Shown piece after piece: positions 23,401 to 32,279 of a stretch of DNA of 64,000 bases. The translations under genes and the position numbers were made by a program. Position 1 is the first letter of the stretch; each line of letters starts with the position of its first letter. The notes beneath the pieces are model-generated. The model made no database searches and was not told the DNA's origin. It worked only from the letters and a program-made list of their open reading frames with translations. Source of the DNA: Aurelia coerulea (lineage: Eukaryota > Cnidaria > Scyphozoa > Semaeostomeae > Ulmaridae); contig CM076954.1 in the NCBI GenBank assembly GCA_039566865.1, forward strand, positions 16,144,001-16,208,000, written 5' to 3'.

Positions 23401-25899
23401 CATGTGATTTTGATTGTTTGCATCAAAGCACATCTATTTACGAAGTTTAAAGATCATAGCTACCATAACAGCGAAGAAAAAGAGGGGAGGGGAGGGGTGG
23501 GATCCAGCCCCCTCAGGTATTGACCGCTTCAAAACGCCCAGGTGAGATAGGGTTAAACCGTATTTTTGTTTATGAAAAACTCTTTTCAAGAACTCAAAAA
23601 ACGAGTAAGAACCTTGCCTGAGCACTCAGATAATTCTCAAGAAACTTGTTTATTTCATTTTGTCTGAGAAGGTAATCAGCATACTTCCGCTGTGTTATGG
23701 TAAAACTTACAAAATGCTTGCGAAGAAGGCACCTATCAATAAATACACCGAAAAGTCGAGAAGGATGCTGGGAAACTGCCGAAACCTTTGGTACGCATGA
23801 TCTGGTAATTATAACAGTTTGCTAAAAGCTAATAAGCAATTTTCAGTGGTGGGGGGTGGGGGAGTCCCTAATTCAAGATTCAAGAACCAAGAACCAAAAA
23901 CCAAATCATACCCTAATTTAAGAACCGGAATTCAACAGAACCCAATTTAAGAACAAGAATTGAAGAACCTACTTTAGACACCCTTATTTAAGAACCGGAA
24001 TTCACAAATAAGTTTTCACACGAGGAGAACATTTCGGCATTTCCGTGAGTAGGGTATGTAATTCGCTAAAACAGGTCAGCGTTTAGGGTGCATATGTTAA
24101 ACTTTTGTACGAGTATGATACCATAGGAAAGTATAGAAGTGGCCCCCACCTCCCCGGGTGAAATGATGATATACATCAACACGGGAAAGGGAGCTAGGTG
24201 CTACACAAAGTATATTTTCTGATCTCAGGCAGTAGACAGACAAATGATCAAAGCAACATCAAACAGCGTATGGGGTGAATGCAAGAAGTTAAATGTTCGG
24301 TGGGTTGTGGAATAAACAGTATGCAGCCGATAAAGGCCCCGGGGGGGGGGGGTACTCATATATTTTTCCGTACGGGGACGTGCCGCCGAACAGGGTATCA
24401 TTTTCAGGATTCCTACTCCGGGACAGGGTATCACTTTTGTATGGTCGGCTCCAAGACAGGGTCCATATTTTGTATAATTGATTATGTATCGTCGCTGTAA
24501 GCTACTTGCACTCCGCGAATATGATTTAAATCGTTTGGATGGCTATATTTCCGCATTTTCTGATAGATTTCTATCAAATTTCTATCAAATTCCCAGGGCA
24601 GCCTACATTTTTTACGAAGAAACCCAAGAACAGGGTATCGTTTTTACAGTTTTACTCCGGGACAGGGTATCATTTTCGGGAATTTTACTCCGGGACAGGG
24701 TGCCTTTTCAGATTTTCCAGCGGCACGTCCCCGTATTTTCGTAAATCAAGTACCCCCCCCCCCGGGATAAAGGCTAACTTAGATCTGAAAATTTTGTTTA
24801 GTAAAAGCACTCATCTTTGGGACCCAAAGTTAGAAGCAGCCAGTCTTGGCTGATGGGGCCACGGCTTATAAAGAATTTGAAATGAATGAAATGAAAGAAA
24901 AATACTGGTAAGAGGTTGTGTAGGAAAGAGAATTCCACTCATTCATTTCATTCATTTTCATTCATTTTTATTTATTTCAACAGGGTTATACATTCAGTAG
25001 AATTAAATACACTGATTTTCAATGTGCCCTGCTTAAAAACCTAACTAACCTAATTACATGAATAAATTACAAAGCAACCTGTATTACAAAGAAAAATAAA
25101 AATTTATATACAATATGTTCTGGTTAGAAAAGAAAAAGTTTGATGCTGTACGAGAACTTTCACACCCTTTGATTCTTCAAAGCTTGTTTCAGCAAATTTT
25201 TGAAAGTGGCCAGTGAAGGGGCACTTCCACGTTCAGTTCTGGTCCATGATTTCATTGCAATTCAGTTAGTTGCAATTTGGAGAAAGATGATGGAGAATAT
25301 CCTCAAATTGGGCTGTTTGTAGTTTGCCCGGGAGGGGCACTCATATATCTTTCCGTACGGAGACGTGCCGCTGAACAGGGCATCATTTTCAGGATTCCTA
25401 CTCCGGGACAGGGCATCACTTTGAATAGTTGCGTCCATGACAGGGTCCATATTTTCTATAATTGACTTCGTAAGGTCGTTGTAAGCCATATGCACTCCAT
25501 GAATGTGAGTTAAAAAGTTTGGAAGTTTGGATGGCAGCATTTCCGAGTTTTCTGATATATCTCTATCAAATTTTCGTGGCAGCTTACAATTTTGTATGAA
25601 TAAGCTCAAGAAGAGGGTATTGTTTTTAAAATTTTACTCCGGTACAGGGTATCAATTGCGGTAATTCTACTCCGGGACAGGGTACTTTTACAGATTTTCC
25701 AGCAGCACCTCCCCGTATTTTCGTAGACCAAGTACCCTCCCCCCGGTAGTTGGTAGCCTCCTTGAAATATATGGGTCATATTGACCCAGCGTGAAAGCCT
25801 AAAATGCATGAAAAAAGTTACATACATGGTCGTTCAACTTTGATGATCTCTGCACCCAAGTCTCCAAGAACCATTGATGCATAAGGGCCTGCAAGCACT
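2420..25899 (-). CDS. SUGCT: SUGCT-like family III CoA-transferase, ten exons, both ends missing
   Basis: Spliced gene read on the minus strand. Exons in order: 25899-25826, 22683-22598, 20527-20477, 14044-13832, 11150-11007, 9898-9803, 7534-7463, 5453-5356, 3198-3096, 2483-2420. They total 1001 bp and phases agree at every junction, giving 333 codons without a stop. The product matches the CaiB/BaiF family III CoA-transferases and aligns exon by exon, without gaps that I can see, to what I know of animal SUGCT. That mitochondrial enzyme moves CoA from succinyl-CoA to glutarate; its loss causes glutaric aciduria III in people. Seen directly: the RVLAGP block, [31 protein letters not shown], the ITDITTG catalytic block and the FPFGPINN block. 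The 5' exon(s) with the mitochondrial leader and the LDLTR block, and the final exon after the phase-1 donor at 2420, were not found; the last probably lies left of the window. Family confidence is high; SUGCT rather than another family III member is inferred. Confidence 0.9.
2610..2800. repeat. Single arm of the 32284-32924 family
   Basis: Shares GACACCTCAATTCAAAGCGA, CAGACAAAGGAAATTCTCTC and AAAACAAACAAAGCCGC with 32335-32410. Confidence 0.75.
3096..3198 (-). CDS. SUGCT: SUGCT exon (FPFGPINN)
   Basis: 103 bp, acceptor CTCTTAG, donor GTGACA; one base in, phase 0 out. It reads [20 protein letters not shown] then [14 protein letters not shown]. The P-x-G-P-I-N motif is the conserved C-terminal family III block that lines the CoA site. 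Confidence 0.9.
5356..5453 (-). CDS. SUGCT: SUGCT exon (helical linker)
   Basis: 98 bp, acceptor CAATAG, donor GTTAGT; phase 0 in, two bases out. It reads [20 protein letters not shown] then a helix ending LISILQN. This matches the variable 'pel-x-x-d-x-k-y-x-t-N-x-x-R-v-x-n-R-x-e-L' segment after the GNNxQF strand. The split AG base pair joins the next exon's first G to make Arg. Confidence 0.85.
5501..6094. mobile_element. TIR MITE, GGTGTTCCAAAAAATG family
   Basis: The left end AGGGTGTTCCAAAAAATGTT and the right end CTTTTTGGGACACTCT are inverted; the inner arms (GCCTAAAGATTGCGACAAAA) also pair. Related copies are at about 19411-20433 and 55390-55630. Confidence 0.75.
7463..7534 (-). CDS. 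SUGCT: SUGCT exon ([12 protein letters not shown])
   Basis: 72 bp, 24 codons, phase 0-0; acceptor ACTCCAG, donor GTGAGT. It reads [19 protein letters not shown] then NDLCE, the family III 'F-x-T-x-D-G-x-l-x-v-g-x-G-N-x-x-q-F' strand that returns to the large domain. A plus-strand ORF over the same bases is a shadow. Confidence 0.9.
7930..8075 (+). repeat. 9-bp tandem repeat (CAAGCAAAG)n
   Basis: About 16 near-perfect units. It is open in several frames on both strands because 9 is divisible by 3, so the overlapping ORFs (Ala-Cys-Phe, Lys-Gln-Ala or Ser-Lys-Gln repeats) are not evidence of a gene. It decays into AAGTAGGCAAGCAGG units to about 8115. Confidence 0.95.
8256..8335 (-). other. tRNA-like (SINE-type) sequence
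   Basis: On the minus strand, GTGGCCAAGTGGTTAATGCG (A box) and ATGGGTTCGAATCCCGT (B box with a full T stem) are spaced as in a tRNA. The acceptor stem and anticodon arm do not fold well, so this is a tRNA-derived repeat. Confidence 0.55.
8568..9733. mobile_element. Older element interrupted by the 9061-9686 MITE
   Basis: The start AGCATAGGTTCCAAAT and the end ATTTGGAGCCTATGC match the ends of the 56617-57140 element. The inner sequence is similar too, including a CAGTGTTTTTCTTC-type block. Confidence 0.7.
9061..9686. mobile_element. 626-bp mariner-type MITE (TA flanks)
   Basis: Ends CCGGGTGAGCCAAAAAAGTT and its near-complement, with TA on each side (9059-9060, 9687-9688). It interrupts an older element whose halves lie at about 8568-9058 and 9689-9733. 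Confidence 0.82.
9803..9898 (-). CDS. SUGCT: SUGCT exon (LSHIAASYL ... LVPYQ)
   Basis: 96 bp, 32 codons, phase 0-0; acceptor GTCGTAG, donor GTATAA. It reads [15 protein letters not shown], then [11 protein letters not shown]. Length and both conserved ends agree with the corresponding SUGCT segment. It sits between two complete TA-flanked TIR elements (9061-9686 and 9959-10923), which reach to within about 120 and 60 bp. Confidence 0.9.
9959..10923. mobile_element. 965-bp long-TIR element (TA flanks)
   Basis: CCGGGTGTCCCAAAAAAAAG and its complement with TA on both sides (9957-9958, 10924-10925). The inverted arms are about 200 bp long (GGTAACAGATTTGATTGGGG onward). This fits a mariner/Tc1-type non-autonomous element. 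Confidence 0.85.
11007..11150 (-). CDS. SUGCT: SUGCT exon with catalytic aspartate
   Basis: 144 bp, 48 codons, phase 0-0; acceptor CTAACAG, donor GTAAAC. It begins [17 protein letters not shown]. By family III knowledge (formyl-CoA transferase), the Asp in T-D-x-x-T-G is the residue that forms acyl-aspartyl anhydride intermediates; here it is exon codon 13 (about 11114-11112). It is intact, which argues against a pseudogene. Ends CSLLSSQ. Confidence 0.92.
11865..12179 (+). CDS. 104-codon ORF with hydrophobic N-terminus, nested in SUGCT intron
   Basis: Not recognised. [13 protein letters not shown] is followed by [16 protein letters not shown], a possible signal or membrane anchor, then a charged stretch ([20 protein letters not shown]). 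A possible donor (AAAG|GTAAAT) lies at about 12047, after KNK. On the strand opposite to SUGCT. It could be an exon of a nested gene or a chance ORF. Confidence 0.25.
   Translation: MMESYLAVYKLGQDGLVLILFISLGCCIPAWNAQREEKVRWTRRRINTVTEKELEDSFKNKGKFIDERVLVKSFLINGPQWCFISLINLFKVGYKNHSYNSYKK
12180..13499. other. SUGCT intron without coding signal
   Basis: AT-rich intron. Between about 12,520 and 12,860 there are C/G runs (GGCCCCCCCCCACTTTTCTG and GGCCCCCCACTTTTTTGC) of a degraded MITE. At 13,330-13,450 there is a GTTTACACTATGCCGG block that recurs, diverged, at 37,215-37,300 and 42,520-42,600. Nothing else is seen. Confidence 0.6.
13500..13735. repeat. Single arm of the 32284-32924 family, reverse orientation
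   Basis: GCTTTGAATTGAGGTGTCAA and GAGAATTTCCTTTGTCTG match the right arm at 32815-32870. It lies within 100 bp of a SUGCT exon. Confidence 0.75.
13832..14044 (-). CDS. SUGCT: SUGCT exon, largest (ENYLPGKL to HITGPE)
   Basis: 213 bp, 71 codons, phase 0-0; acceptor TTTGTCAG, donor GTGGGT after a GAG codon. It contains [23 protein letters not shown] and [10 protein letters not shown], all hallmark family III CoA-transferase blocks. Its 3' splice site is notable: a TTAA-flanked TIR element begins at 14085, only about 37 bp into the intron, so the branch point may lie in or beside the insertion. Confidence 0.92.
14352..14452 (+). repeat. Minisatellite, CCAGAATCACCCAGAA units
   Basis: About five units of a 10-24 bp repeat alternating AATCACCC and AACCAGCC. 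The mirror array on the other side of the element (15328-15470) reads GGTTCTGGGTGATTCTGG. Confidence 0.85.
15328..15470 (-). repeat. Mirror minisatellite, CTGGTTCTGGGTGATT units
   Basis: Same unit as 14352-14452 on the opposite strand, here longer, so the arrays have expanded or contracted separately inside the TIR element. Confidence 0.85.
15921..16323. mobile_element. TA-flanked MITE, CACGTTTTTTCTTTTATAAG ends
   Basis: Inverted ends CACGTTTTTTCTTTTATAAG and complement, TA on both sides. The interior repeats AAGAAACT(A/T)GTACT. Related pieces lie at 34011-34355 (complete but diverged), 36513-36600 and 48180-48300. Confidence 0.82.
16705..17362. mobile_element. PIF/Harbinger-like MITE (TTA flanks)
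   Basis: AGCCTGGTTTTCACTAGAG and its complement, with TTA on both sides (16702-16704, 17363-17365). The arms are rich in TCATAAGAATCATAAGAG units. A 3-bp TTA duplication suits PIF/Harbinger. Confidence 0.75.
17363..19410. other. SUGCT intron, repeat fragments only
   Basis: It contains GGGAACAGGGAACA-type repeats at 17,430-17,530 and 19,020-19,090 in the same orientation, bracketing other elements: a split repeat. The hAT-like remnant lies between. No exon was found. Confidence 0.55.
17834..18215. mobile_element. Probable hAT-type MITE remnant
   Basis: CAGTGGCGCACCCAAGG then a G run resembles hAT ends; the right end near 18,210 is poorly defined. The inner TGATCTGATCCGTCAAG region shows no coding signal. 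Confidence 0.4.
19411..20433. mobile_element. TIR MITE copy with nested G-run element
   Basis: The ends GGATGTCCCAAAAAATAAGG and TTTTTTGGGACACCCT are inverted. The middle is interrupted by the G-run element 19857-20244. It lies about 45 bp from a SUGCT mini-exon. Confidence 0.75.
19857..20244. mobile_element. G-run TIR element, copy C, nested
   Basis: CCCGGGGGG at the start, CCCCCGGG at the end, with exact TGGTCATC duplications at 19849-19856 and 20245-20252. It is inserted in the 19411-20433 MITE. Confidence 0.82.
20477..20527 (-). CDS. SUGCT: SUGCT mini-exon ([11 protein letters not shown])
   Basis: A 51-bp, 17-codon, phase 0-0 exon with TTTCAG acceptor and GTAAGA donor. It reads [17 protein letters not shown], matching the 'KKS-i-x-l-D-f-K' segment that links the NRNKK motif to the L-V-x-x-x-D helix. 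Being symmetric, it could be skipped without a frame change. A TIR element with a nested G-run element ends about 50 bp away at 20,432. Confidence 0.85.
20583..20752. mobile_element. Short TIR element
   Basis: TTTCCAGTTAGTGGAATTTT at the left pairs with GGAAAATTCCACTGACTGGA at the right; the interior also folds (GCGGAATTTC, GAATTTCCGT). Confidence 0.65.
21739..22213. mobile_element. hAT-type MITE (8-bp duplication)
   Basis: The ends CAGGACCGTCGATAGG and the complement of CTCGACGGCCCTG are inverted; GGGATGAC is repeated exactly at 21731-21738 and 22214-22221. CAGGGCCGTCGA-type ends with 8-bp duplications are typical of hAT elements. A related internal block (GGGCGTTTCCCTCATTTTCC) recurs at about 18618-18710. 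Confidence 0.82.
22598..22683 (-). CDS. SUGCT: SUGCT exon with [11 protein letters not shown] motif
   Basis: 86 bp, acceptor CTAG (AG at 22684-22685), donor GTATGC. The first two bases complete a Tyr codon begun by the previous exon; it ends in phase 0. The 28 following codons read [12 protein letters not shown] then a stretch ending SVNRNKK, the conserved family III loop that follows the VERP segment. Confidence 0.88.
22684..24328. other. SUGCT intron, nothing recognised
   Basis: AT-rich. At 23,875-24,005 a short word series AAGAACC(A/G)AA is repeated. No exon-like conservation is seen. Confidence 0.5.
24337..24765. mobile_element. G-run TIR element, copy A (8-bp duplication)
   Basis: CCCCGGGGGGGGGGGG at the left and the complement run at the right; GATAAAGG is repeated exactly at 24329-24336 and 24766-24773. 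The interior repeats GGGACAGGGTATCA several times. Confidence 0.85.
25327..25745. mobile_element. G-run TIR element, copy B
   Basis: Close relative of copy A (TTCCGTACGGAGACGTGCCG, GGGACAGGGTATC repeats). The flanks GTAGTTTG and GTAGTTGG agree at 7 of 8 positions. It ends 80 bp from a SUGCT exon. Confidence 0.8.
25826..25899 (-). CDS. SUGCT: SUGCT exon with RVLAGP CoA-binding block
   Basis: 74 bp between an AG acceptor (25900-25901) and a GTATGT donor (25825 down). It enters with the last base of a split Arg codon and leaves after one base. It reads [10 protein letters not shown], then [14 protein letters not shown], the N-terminal Rossmann-like CoA-binding segment typical of family III CoA-transferases. 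The upstream exon that should supply the preceding LDLT residues was searched for by eye up to about 38 kb and not found. Confidence 0.88.
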
Positions 25900-28095
25900 C
25901 TAAAATTAAAACAGCATAAAACTGCAAAAGCAGGGGTGCACATTTAAATTTTGTATGGGGGTGTCAACACGCTTTGGACTGACTAAATTTCCGGAAAGAT
26001 TGAATGCATATAAGCTGTTCGTACTCATTAGGAACTTTGCAGTGAGCAGTGCAACAACAGTACCAAAATGATGATGTACCAAATTCTTGGGGCGATGCCC
26101 ACAGGAAACTTTTTGAGGATACACCCTCTACTTTGGCTCAGAACACCTCTCCCGATTCCACGTTTGCCAGTTCTAACATAGAGTTGTTGACCATTTTGTA
26201 ACAGATTCTCTTTCATAAATCAGCATCCTCAGGAAAACTCTGGAATGATGAGTTTACTAAGTTGTACATTACATTAGCCTATGCGGGTAGAACCCGAAAA
26301 CATGATTTATTTTGCAAATCTAAGGAGCCATTCGCATGCCAAAAAGAAACATACCAAAAAATTCCATTTAAAGAAATCAAATGGTCACCCTATGTTGAGA
26401 AGGATCTTTGCAGAATCAAATATTTACCAAAAACTATTTTTAAAGTCACAATTGCTAGTCAGATTGCGAAACCTGAATACAACTCGATGAACAATCATGG
26501 GAATACACTTGGGAAAATGTTATATTGCATATAAGTACCATATCACCACAAAGAGAAACACTATTTCAAGGTAGTTCACTTTGCCCTGAACCTCTGCCCA
26601 GAAATAAAACCAAAAATATTCATAAATTTATGACAATCATTAATATTCTAACTTCATAGTGACAGCCATCTATCCTTTCCATGTCGATAGATATACTCGT
26701 TTCAGCAAATCCCAACAAAATTCTTGGATCAGTAAATCAGTAACTGCATTTTTGAGTGAACGTCAAACGTCGGCTGTCAAATTTGTTTGAGTTTTTCAGG
26801 CAGCTGGTATCAGAATACTTTTCTGTATTATCAGAACGAAACCTTAAATTTATCCTGCAAATTTTGATTTTCTGAAAACAAAAATATAAAGGAAATGAGA
26901 TTAAAAAGGTCTTCGTCATCTGACTTCATGTCCACATAAGAAAATCAAAATCATGTTCACAGAAGAAAATCAAAAACAACTGTACTCCGGTCGAAGCAAA
27001 ATCTCGATTCAACGGTAGATCTTTTAAAATAGCATGTTAGCTGACAAAAACGTCTTTCTTGGTCCTTTTCCTTTCGGAAAATGTAAACACATGGTATGTG
27101 CTTCAAATCAATCGAAAAAATTACAGAAATGAATTTCGGCTTGGAGTCGAATATCAAGACCAAAGATCAAGGCCAAATCGAAGGCAAGAAGATTTTTTGC
27201 AACAGCAGAAAGAACTCTTCGGGAAAAATATATTGATTTTCTGTGAGCACATGTAACACAGCATTGGGCATAAATCATCTTTTATCATTGCATGTTTACT
27301 TGTCACATGCGTGCCCTGAACATGTTATGTACCCCCCCCCCAGCTTACACTATACCCCAGGCCGGGGTAAAATGGATCAGGCTAAGTGGTCACCAAAGAA
27401 AGAGCTTTTGTAAGACAATCGAAAAAGATTTGAAAAATATTATTGCGGGATAATCTGACCCAAAGAAATAATTTCAAAACAACATTAAAAAGTTTGCCCT
27501 CATATTTACATATCTTATGCACGATACGATATTGACACGCGAGTTTTCAATGTAAATAAAACGAGATCAATTCAAGAACCCAACCTGTGCTATGAACGTT
27601 TTGCATAAACGGCAGTTGCATTCATCACCCTTCCAGTCCTTTCTGCATTTTTTAAACATGGAAATATTCAATGACTATTTTAGTCATTTGAGAGTCCACG
27701 CCACAGTTTACATCCGAAGAAAGCAATACTCTCTATCCCAAATTGAACTGTCCAGGCCTTGGGCATTACAGCTCTCCTCTAGTACTGGAGAGGAGCCTCT
27801 GTGGGAATAAGAGCTTTGGCTCTCCTCAAATCGCCAGGACTGATGAAATATTTGCATCTATGCGGTAAACTATCATCAAGCAAATTTACATCTCTAAAAT
27901 TGATGGTAAAATATTTTCTGGATTAAACCTTGAATTATTAACCTTTGCAATACCTGCTCATGTCCAAAATTCGAATTCCTTCCAGTGGCAATGGCAATGA
28001 TGACAAACATCTTCCTGAAAAAAGTCAATCCCCTTCAAGATATTTTACCGAGTGCATCAGAAAAAAGTTCCCACTCTCACAAATTCATTGCACTA
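25900..28095. other. Intron or intergenic, nothing recognised
   Basis: Should contain or precede the missing SUGCT 5' exon(s). I searched the minus strand for an LDLTR-type exon with a phase-2 donor and did not find one. Confidence 0.5.
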
Positions 28096-28527
28096 AGGGC
28101 CTGTTTACAGTATATGAGGAAAAATAACTCACCTTCCAGACAGAGACAGGCAAGAGTCCACCTTCCCATAGAATCTTTTGTATTTTCATTTCGTGTTTAT
28201 ATGCTAAACGCAACACTACCAGTATAGTGATATCCCACCTCACCAGAGGTGCAATCTCACCTGGGCGAGGTGAAATTTTTCCCCATAAACAAAACACTAC
28301 CGGCATGGTGAGGTGTATTGGCTTTACTTCTTTGATTCCTATTGGTTAATTCGTTTTGCTTTCATGGAAGAAAGACTTGTATGGAAGAAAGACTCCACGT
28401 CGCCTCTCAGCCACGGTGCTGTAAGGTAAGGTAAAAAATCTCATATGAACAGTGGCTGAAATTTACCTCGCCTGTCAGCCCCTGGTCTGGCAGGTGAAGT
28501 GTTTTCCCTCACATAAACAGGCTCTAA
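28096..28527. mobile_element. TIR element, GGGCCTGTTTACA ends
   Basis: GGGCCTGTTTACAGTATATG at the left and CACATAAACAGGCTC at the right are inverted; CCTCACC/GGTGAGG-type blocks pair inside. Confidence 0.65.
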
Positions 28528-28978
28528 GAGCAGTAGATGAATTGGAATGAATCAAGTTCTGCTTGGTACCAAGAGAATTGAAGCATCTTTTGTGATTGTT
28601 TTTGCTTTCTTATTTGCACTGAAAACATACCTGGGGAGTCAGAAAAATGTGGGGCATTTAACAGTCCATATTTTGATAAAAAACAAGTGAAATTGAATTT
28701 CTTGGAACAATATGTCCCAGAAGAAAGATTAAATTAGTTATAGAAATTTAGTTTGTTAAAATCTGTGATTTGTTCCATGAATTAATTTGTGATACTAGTT
28801 ATTTTGATGAAAAGGAATCATTTTCATAACAACTTCCTGCTTATCAGCAATGAACATTAAATGGAAAGTCCCCTTAGGATATGAATTGAATAATACTTTT
28901 CCTTGTGCTCTCACACAATGCATGCCTTGTTCTAAATTTTTGGAGAGAAAAAGAGCGTTTGTCACAGTTAAGAAGTTC

Positions 28979-29281
28979 CTGTACAAAAATACAAGGCTAA
29001 ACTTGGCCTTGTACAGGCCAAGTTTTAGCCTTGTAGAGGGGATTATGACCTTGTTATGACCTTGTACTAACCTTGGAAGAAAATTACAAGGCTATCAGTA
29101 AGATTCCAAGCTGCAACCAGTCTAACACAAGGTTTCCACAAGGCTTCTACAAGGCTAATTAGCATTTTTCAAGCCATTTACAAGGTTACAGCAAGGCTAT
29201 TCCAGGCTATAACAAGGTTACAAGGCCATAACTACAAGGCTTGTACATGGCTATTACATGGCCTTGTATTTTCGTACAGGT
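28979..29281 (+). repeat. ACAAGG-rich repeat, copy 1
   Basis: About 300 bp made of short words such as TACAAGG, GGCCTTGTA and AACAAGGTT, with CCTGTACAAAAATACAAGG at the start and TTTTCGTACAGG at the end (inverted). Copy 2 is at 40705-41009 and copy 3 at 41672-42165, both in the opposite orientation. Confidence 0.85.
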
Positions 29282-29400
29282 TTACAACTGCACAGACATG
29301 AATCTGATTGAAGGCATATTTCAGGGACCTTGCAAAACAAGATTTGACTATAATCGCTCATAGTTATGAAACAGAAAGACCAACCAATGTCCACCAAGAA

Positions 29401-29476
29401 GGTGTTGTGGCGCAGTATGGTGTAATCCTCTGACTTTGCAGCCAAAGCAGTCAGGCGGTGTGGGTTCGATACCCGG
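29401..29476 (+). other. tRNA-like sequence fused to LINE
   Basis: GTGGCGCAGTATGGTGTAAT resembles a tRNA A box and D arm; GTGTGGGTTCGATACCCGG is a good B box and T arm (4 of 5 stem pairs). The anticodon arm is irregular and no acceptor stem closes. It is best read as a tRNA-derived SINE head or tRNA pseudogene. It joins the truncated LINE directly. Confidence 0.55.
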
Positions 29477-29483
29477 TAGAGTC

Positions 29484-30868
29484 TCAGTCAATATTGGGAA
29501 GGAGTACTCAAACTCTGGTAATTTGTCTTGTGGATTCTCCCAGGGATCAATTCTTGGTCCACTCATATTCCTCCTTTACGTGAATGACATGGCACGGGCT
29601 GTTGACTGTGACCTGCTTCTGTACGCAGATGATTCCTGCCTAATCTTTAGAGACACAGATATCGAACGTATTGAAAACAACTTGAATAGAAACTTTAACT
29701 CTCTCTGCGATTGGTTTGTTGAAAACAAGCTAAGTATTCACTTTGGCCAGGATAAAACGAAATCCATTCTTTTTGGACGAAAAAAATGCAAAAACCTAAT
29801 AAAGATGAACATTAGGAGGGGTGATATAGAAATCAAACAGCACTCAGTGGTTACATATCTCGGATCTGTTTTGGATGAGAATCTCTCTGGGGAGTCGATG
29901 GCAACCAAAATGCTTGAAAAAATAAATGGCAAGCTTAAATTCCTGTACAGAAAACAAAACTTTCTGGATTCCTCCCTTCGCAGGTTGCTTTTAAATGCTC
30001 TAATTCAACCTCATTTTGATTATGCATGCTTCGCATGGTATCCAATGTTGAATAAGAGACTGTCCAAAAAAATCCAGTCGGCCCAAAACAACTGCATCCG
30101 ATTTTATCTTAATTTAAAGAACAGAGCACACGTTGGGGCTACAGAATTCAAAGCTATAAACTGGCTCCCCACAAAGCACAGAGTAGATCAAAATATCTGT
30201 GTAAATATAATGAATTTTTTCAATGGAACTGCTCCAGCTTATGCTGACGAAATATTCCATCCAGCTGACCAAAGTCGAATAACGCGAAGGTCTAAGTTTA
30301 GACTAAACGTCCCATTTTGTAAGAGTAACACAGGCCAAAAATGTCTATCTTACCATGGGCCAAAAATATGGAACAGTCTCAAATCTGACTTGAAATCCAC
30401 CAATAATATCAACACGTTTAAACACAAGATCAAAGAAAATTTCTTCAAAAATATACAAAGAGAGGAAGATGACGTATATGTGTACTACTGACACCGCACA
30501 CCCTCTCTTATGCTCGATTCGGTATTGTACTATTCAAATCCATAAAGGCACAAATTAGCTACATTTTAACATCCTCAGGAATTTTCGTTTCTTCTATGAA
30601 AACTTTTCTTTTATTGACACCTTTGGAGGGACCATTATGGAAACAAGGTCACACTGACCTTTTAATGCTATCCCTGCCATTTTAACCAGGGGTGTTTTTA
30701 GATTAAATGTTTTTAACTCTTGTTTTTACTTACTATCACATGCCTGTAATTAGATTTTTCCATTTTGATAAACTTATTTTTATTTTAATGTTAATTTTTT
30801 TGGCGAATTTATACATACATACATACATACATACATACATACATACATACATACATACATACATACAT
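29484..30868 (+). pseudogene. 5'-truncated LINE (RT C-terminal half) with ATAC tail
   Basis: The ORF from about 29484 to 30491 encodes the second half of a non-LTR reverse transcriptase: QGSILGPLIF, then the Y-A-D-D active site (LLLYADDSCLIF), then the thumb and the usual FDYACFAWYP, AQNNCIRF and WNSLK motifs, ending DDVYVYY. The endonuclease and first RT blocks are missing. A 3' UTR of about 320 bp leads to (ATAC)n at 30811-30868, the microsatellite tail style of CR1/jockey-type LINEs. The 3' part is intact for 335 codons, so the insertion is not old. It cannot move itself. Confidence 0.88.
30811..30868 (+). repeat. (ATAC)n microsatellite
   Basis: About 14 units, forming the 3' tail of the LINE fragment. 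Confidence 0.95.
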
Positions 30869-31552
30869 AGAGCCCCACCACTTGAGCGTCATGACAAGGG
30901 GTCGCGGACTCGATTAGGTCTGCTCTATTTCTGCAATCCCAGTGCTTGGCGCTGAAAAACGCAACTTCACCTTCACCTTCACCAAATAAATTTTCTTATC
31001 TAAGTTAGCCTGTTTATATGCAATGGTGTCTTTTAGGAATAAATTTGTTGAATGAATTGCATCAATAAAGATTGTCAAATGCCCCACTACTTTTCTGACT
31101 CATCTGGTAGGTTAATGCAGTTATGACTTTAGGAAAATTTCATGGTTGTGAAATGCCTGGAAAAGGCCCAAAACATTTGTTCTCTGAGAAGAGATTCCTT
31201 GCAATTTAATCAAATGTTTTGAGCATTTTTTCAGGCTTTTCGTAACCAAAACATTTTCTTTTTTCATATCATAAGGTTGAATTTAGATAATTAAAAAATT
31301 GTAGTAGATTGTAAGAATTGCAAATATTCTATATGAATAAAAAGAATACTTACAAATATTTTGAGTGCTTCGAACAAGTCAAATGCAAGGAAAATCACAA
31401 AAACTGTTTAGCTTCAAATCCAATTCAATTCCGTCAAAGTAATTGTTGGTGCTTTGAATTTTTAAAAGCGGGAACTTTTTCTGGCTCACCTCACACCAAA
31501 TGCTTTCTTTGGTTGTCTGGTTGTTTTACTGATAAAGAAGTAGTACATCACA

Positions 31553-31954
31553 CACGGGGGGGGGGGGTTCTTCCATAGTAAAGGTAACTAGGGATGTGCC
31601 ACGAGCAAGGGTATACTTTTTCGGACTTCTAGTCTAGCCAAGGGTATACTTTTTTGCAATTTTGGCCTACAACGGTCTAGCCAAAGCCAAGGGTATCATT
31701 TTTGACAATGTTGGTCTAGCAAACGGTCATGATATCATATTTGGTACAAATTTGACAATAATATTTGTCCAGAAAATGGCCAAAATTGGTCTAGCCAAGG
31801 GTACCATTTTTGTACAAATTGGTCCAGACAATGGTCAAATTGGTCTAGCCAAGGGTACCATTTTCGTAAAAGTTGGTCTAGCCAACGGTACCATTTTGAA
31901 TATGCTCGCTGCAGACCCCTATCCAAAATTTGGACAAGAACCCCCCCCCCCGTG
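31553..31954. mobile_element. G-run TIR element, copy D
   Basis: CACGGGGGGGG at the start and the complement at the end; exact ACATCACA duplications at 31545-31552 and 31955-31962. The interior repeats GTCTAGCCAAGGGTA and related units. Confidence 0.85.
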
Positions 31955-32131
31955 ACATCACACCAGTTTTCCCTGTTTGTCAATCAGTTCAGTTCAGTTC
32001 TGTCTGTGCACTGCACGAGGAGAGAAGCAACGAAAAATTTGAGTACACTTCGGAAAAAGCTGTACACTTCGGAAAAAGCTAGAAGTAATCCAACTCACTT
32101 CTTATTTTGGCTAGTTTGCACTTTTTGTTGC

Positions 32132-32133
32132 TT

Positions 32134-32216
<83 letters not shown>

Positions 32217-32222
32217 CTGTTG

Positions 32223-32279
<57 letters not shown>

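Larger units (their letters stand above)
28630..31107. mobile_element. 2.5-kb TA-flanked TIR element holding repeats and a LINE
   Basis: CCTGGGGAGTCAGAAAAATG at the left and the near-complement (TTTTCTGACTCATCTGG) at the right, TA outside both. GGGGCATTTRACA also pairs. Nested inside are the ACAAGG repeat (28979-29281), a tRNA-like sequence and a LINE fragment. Confidence 0.7.
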
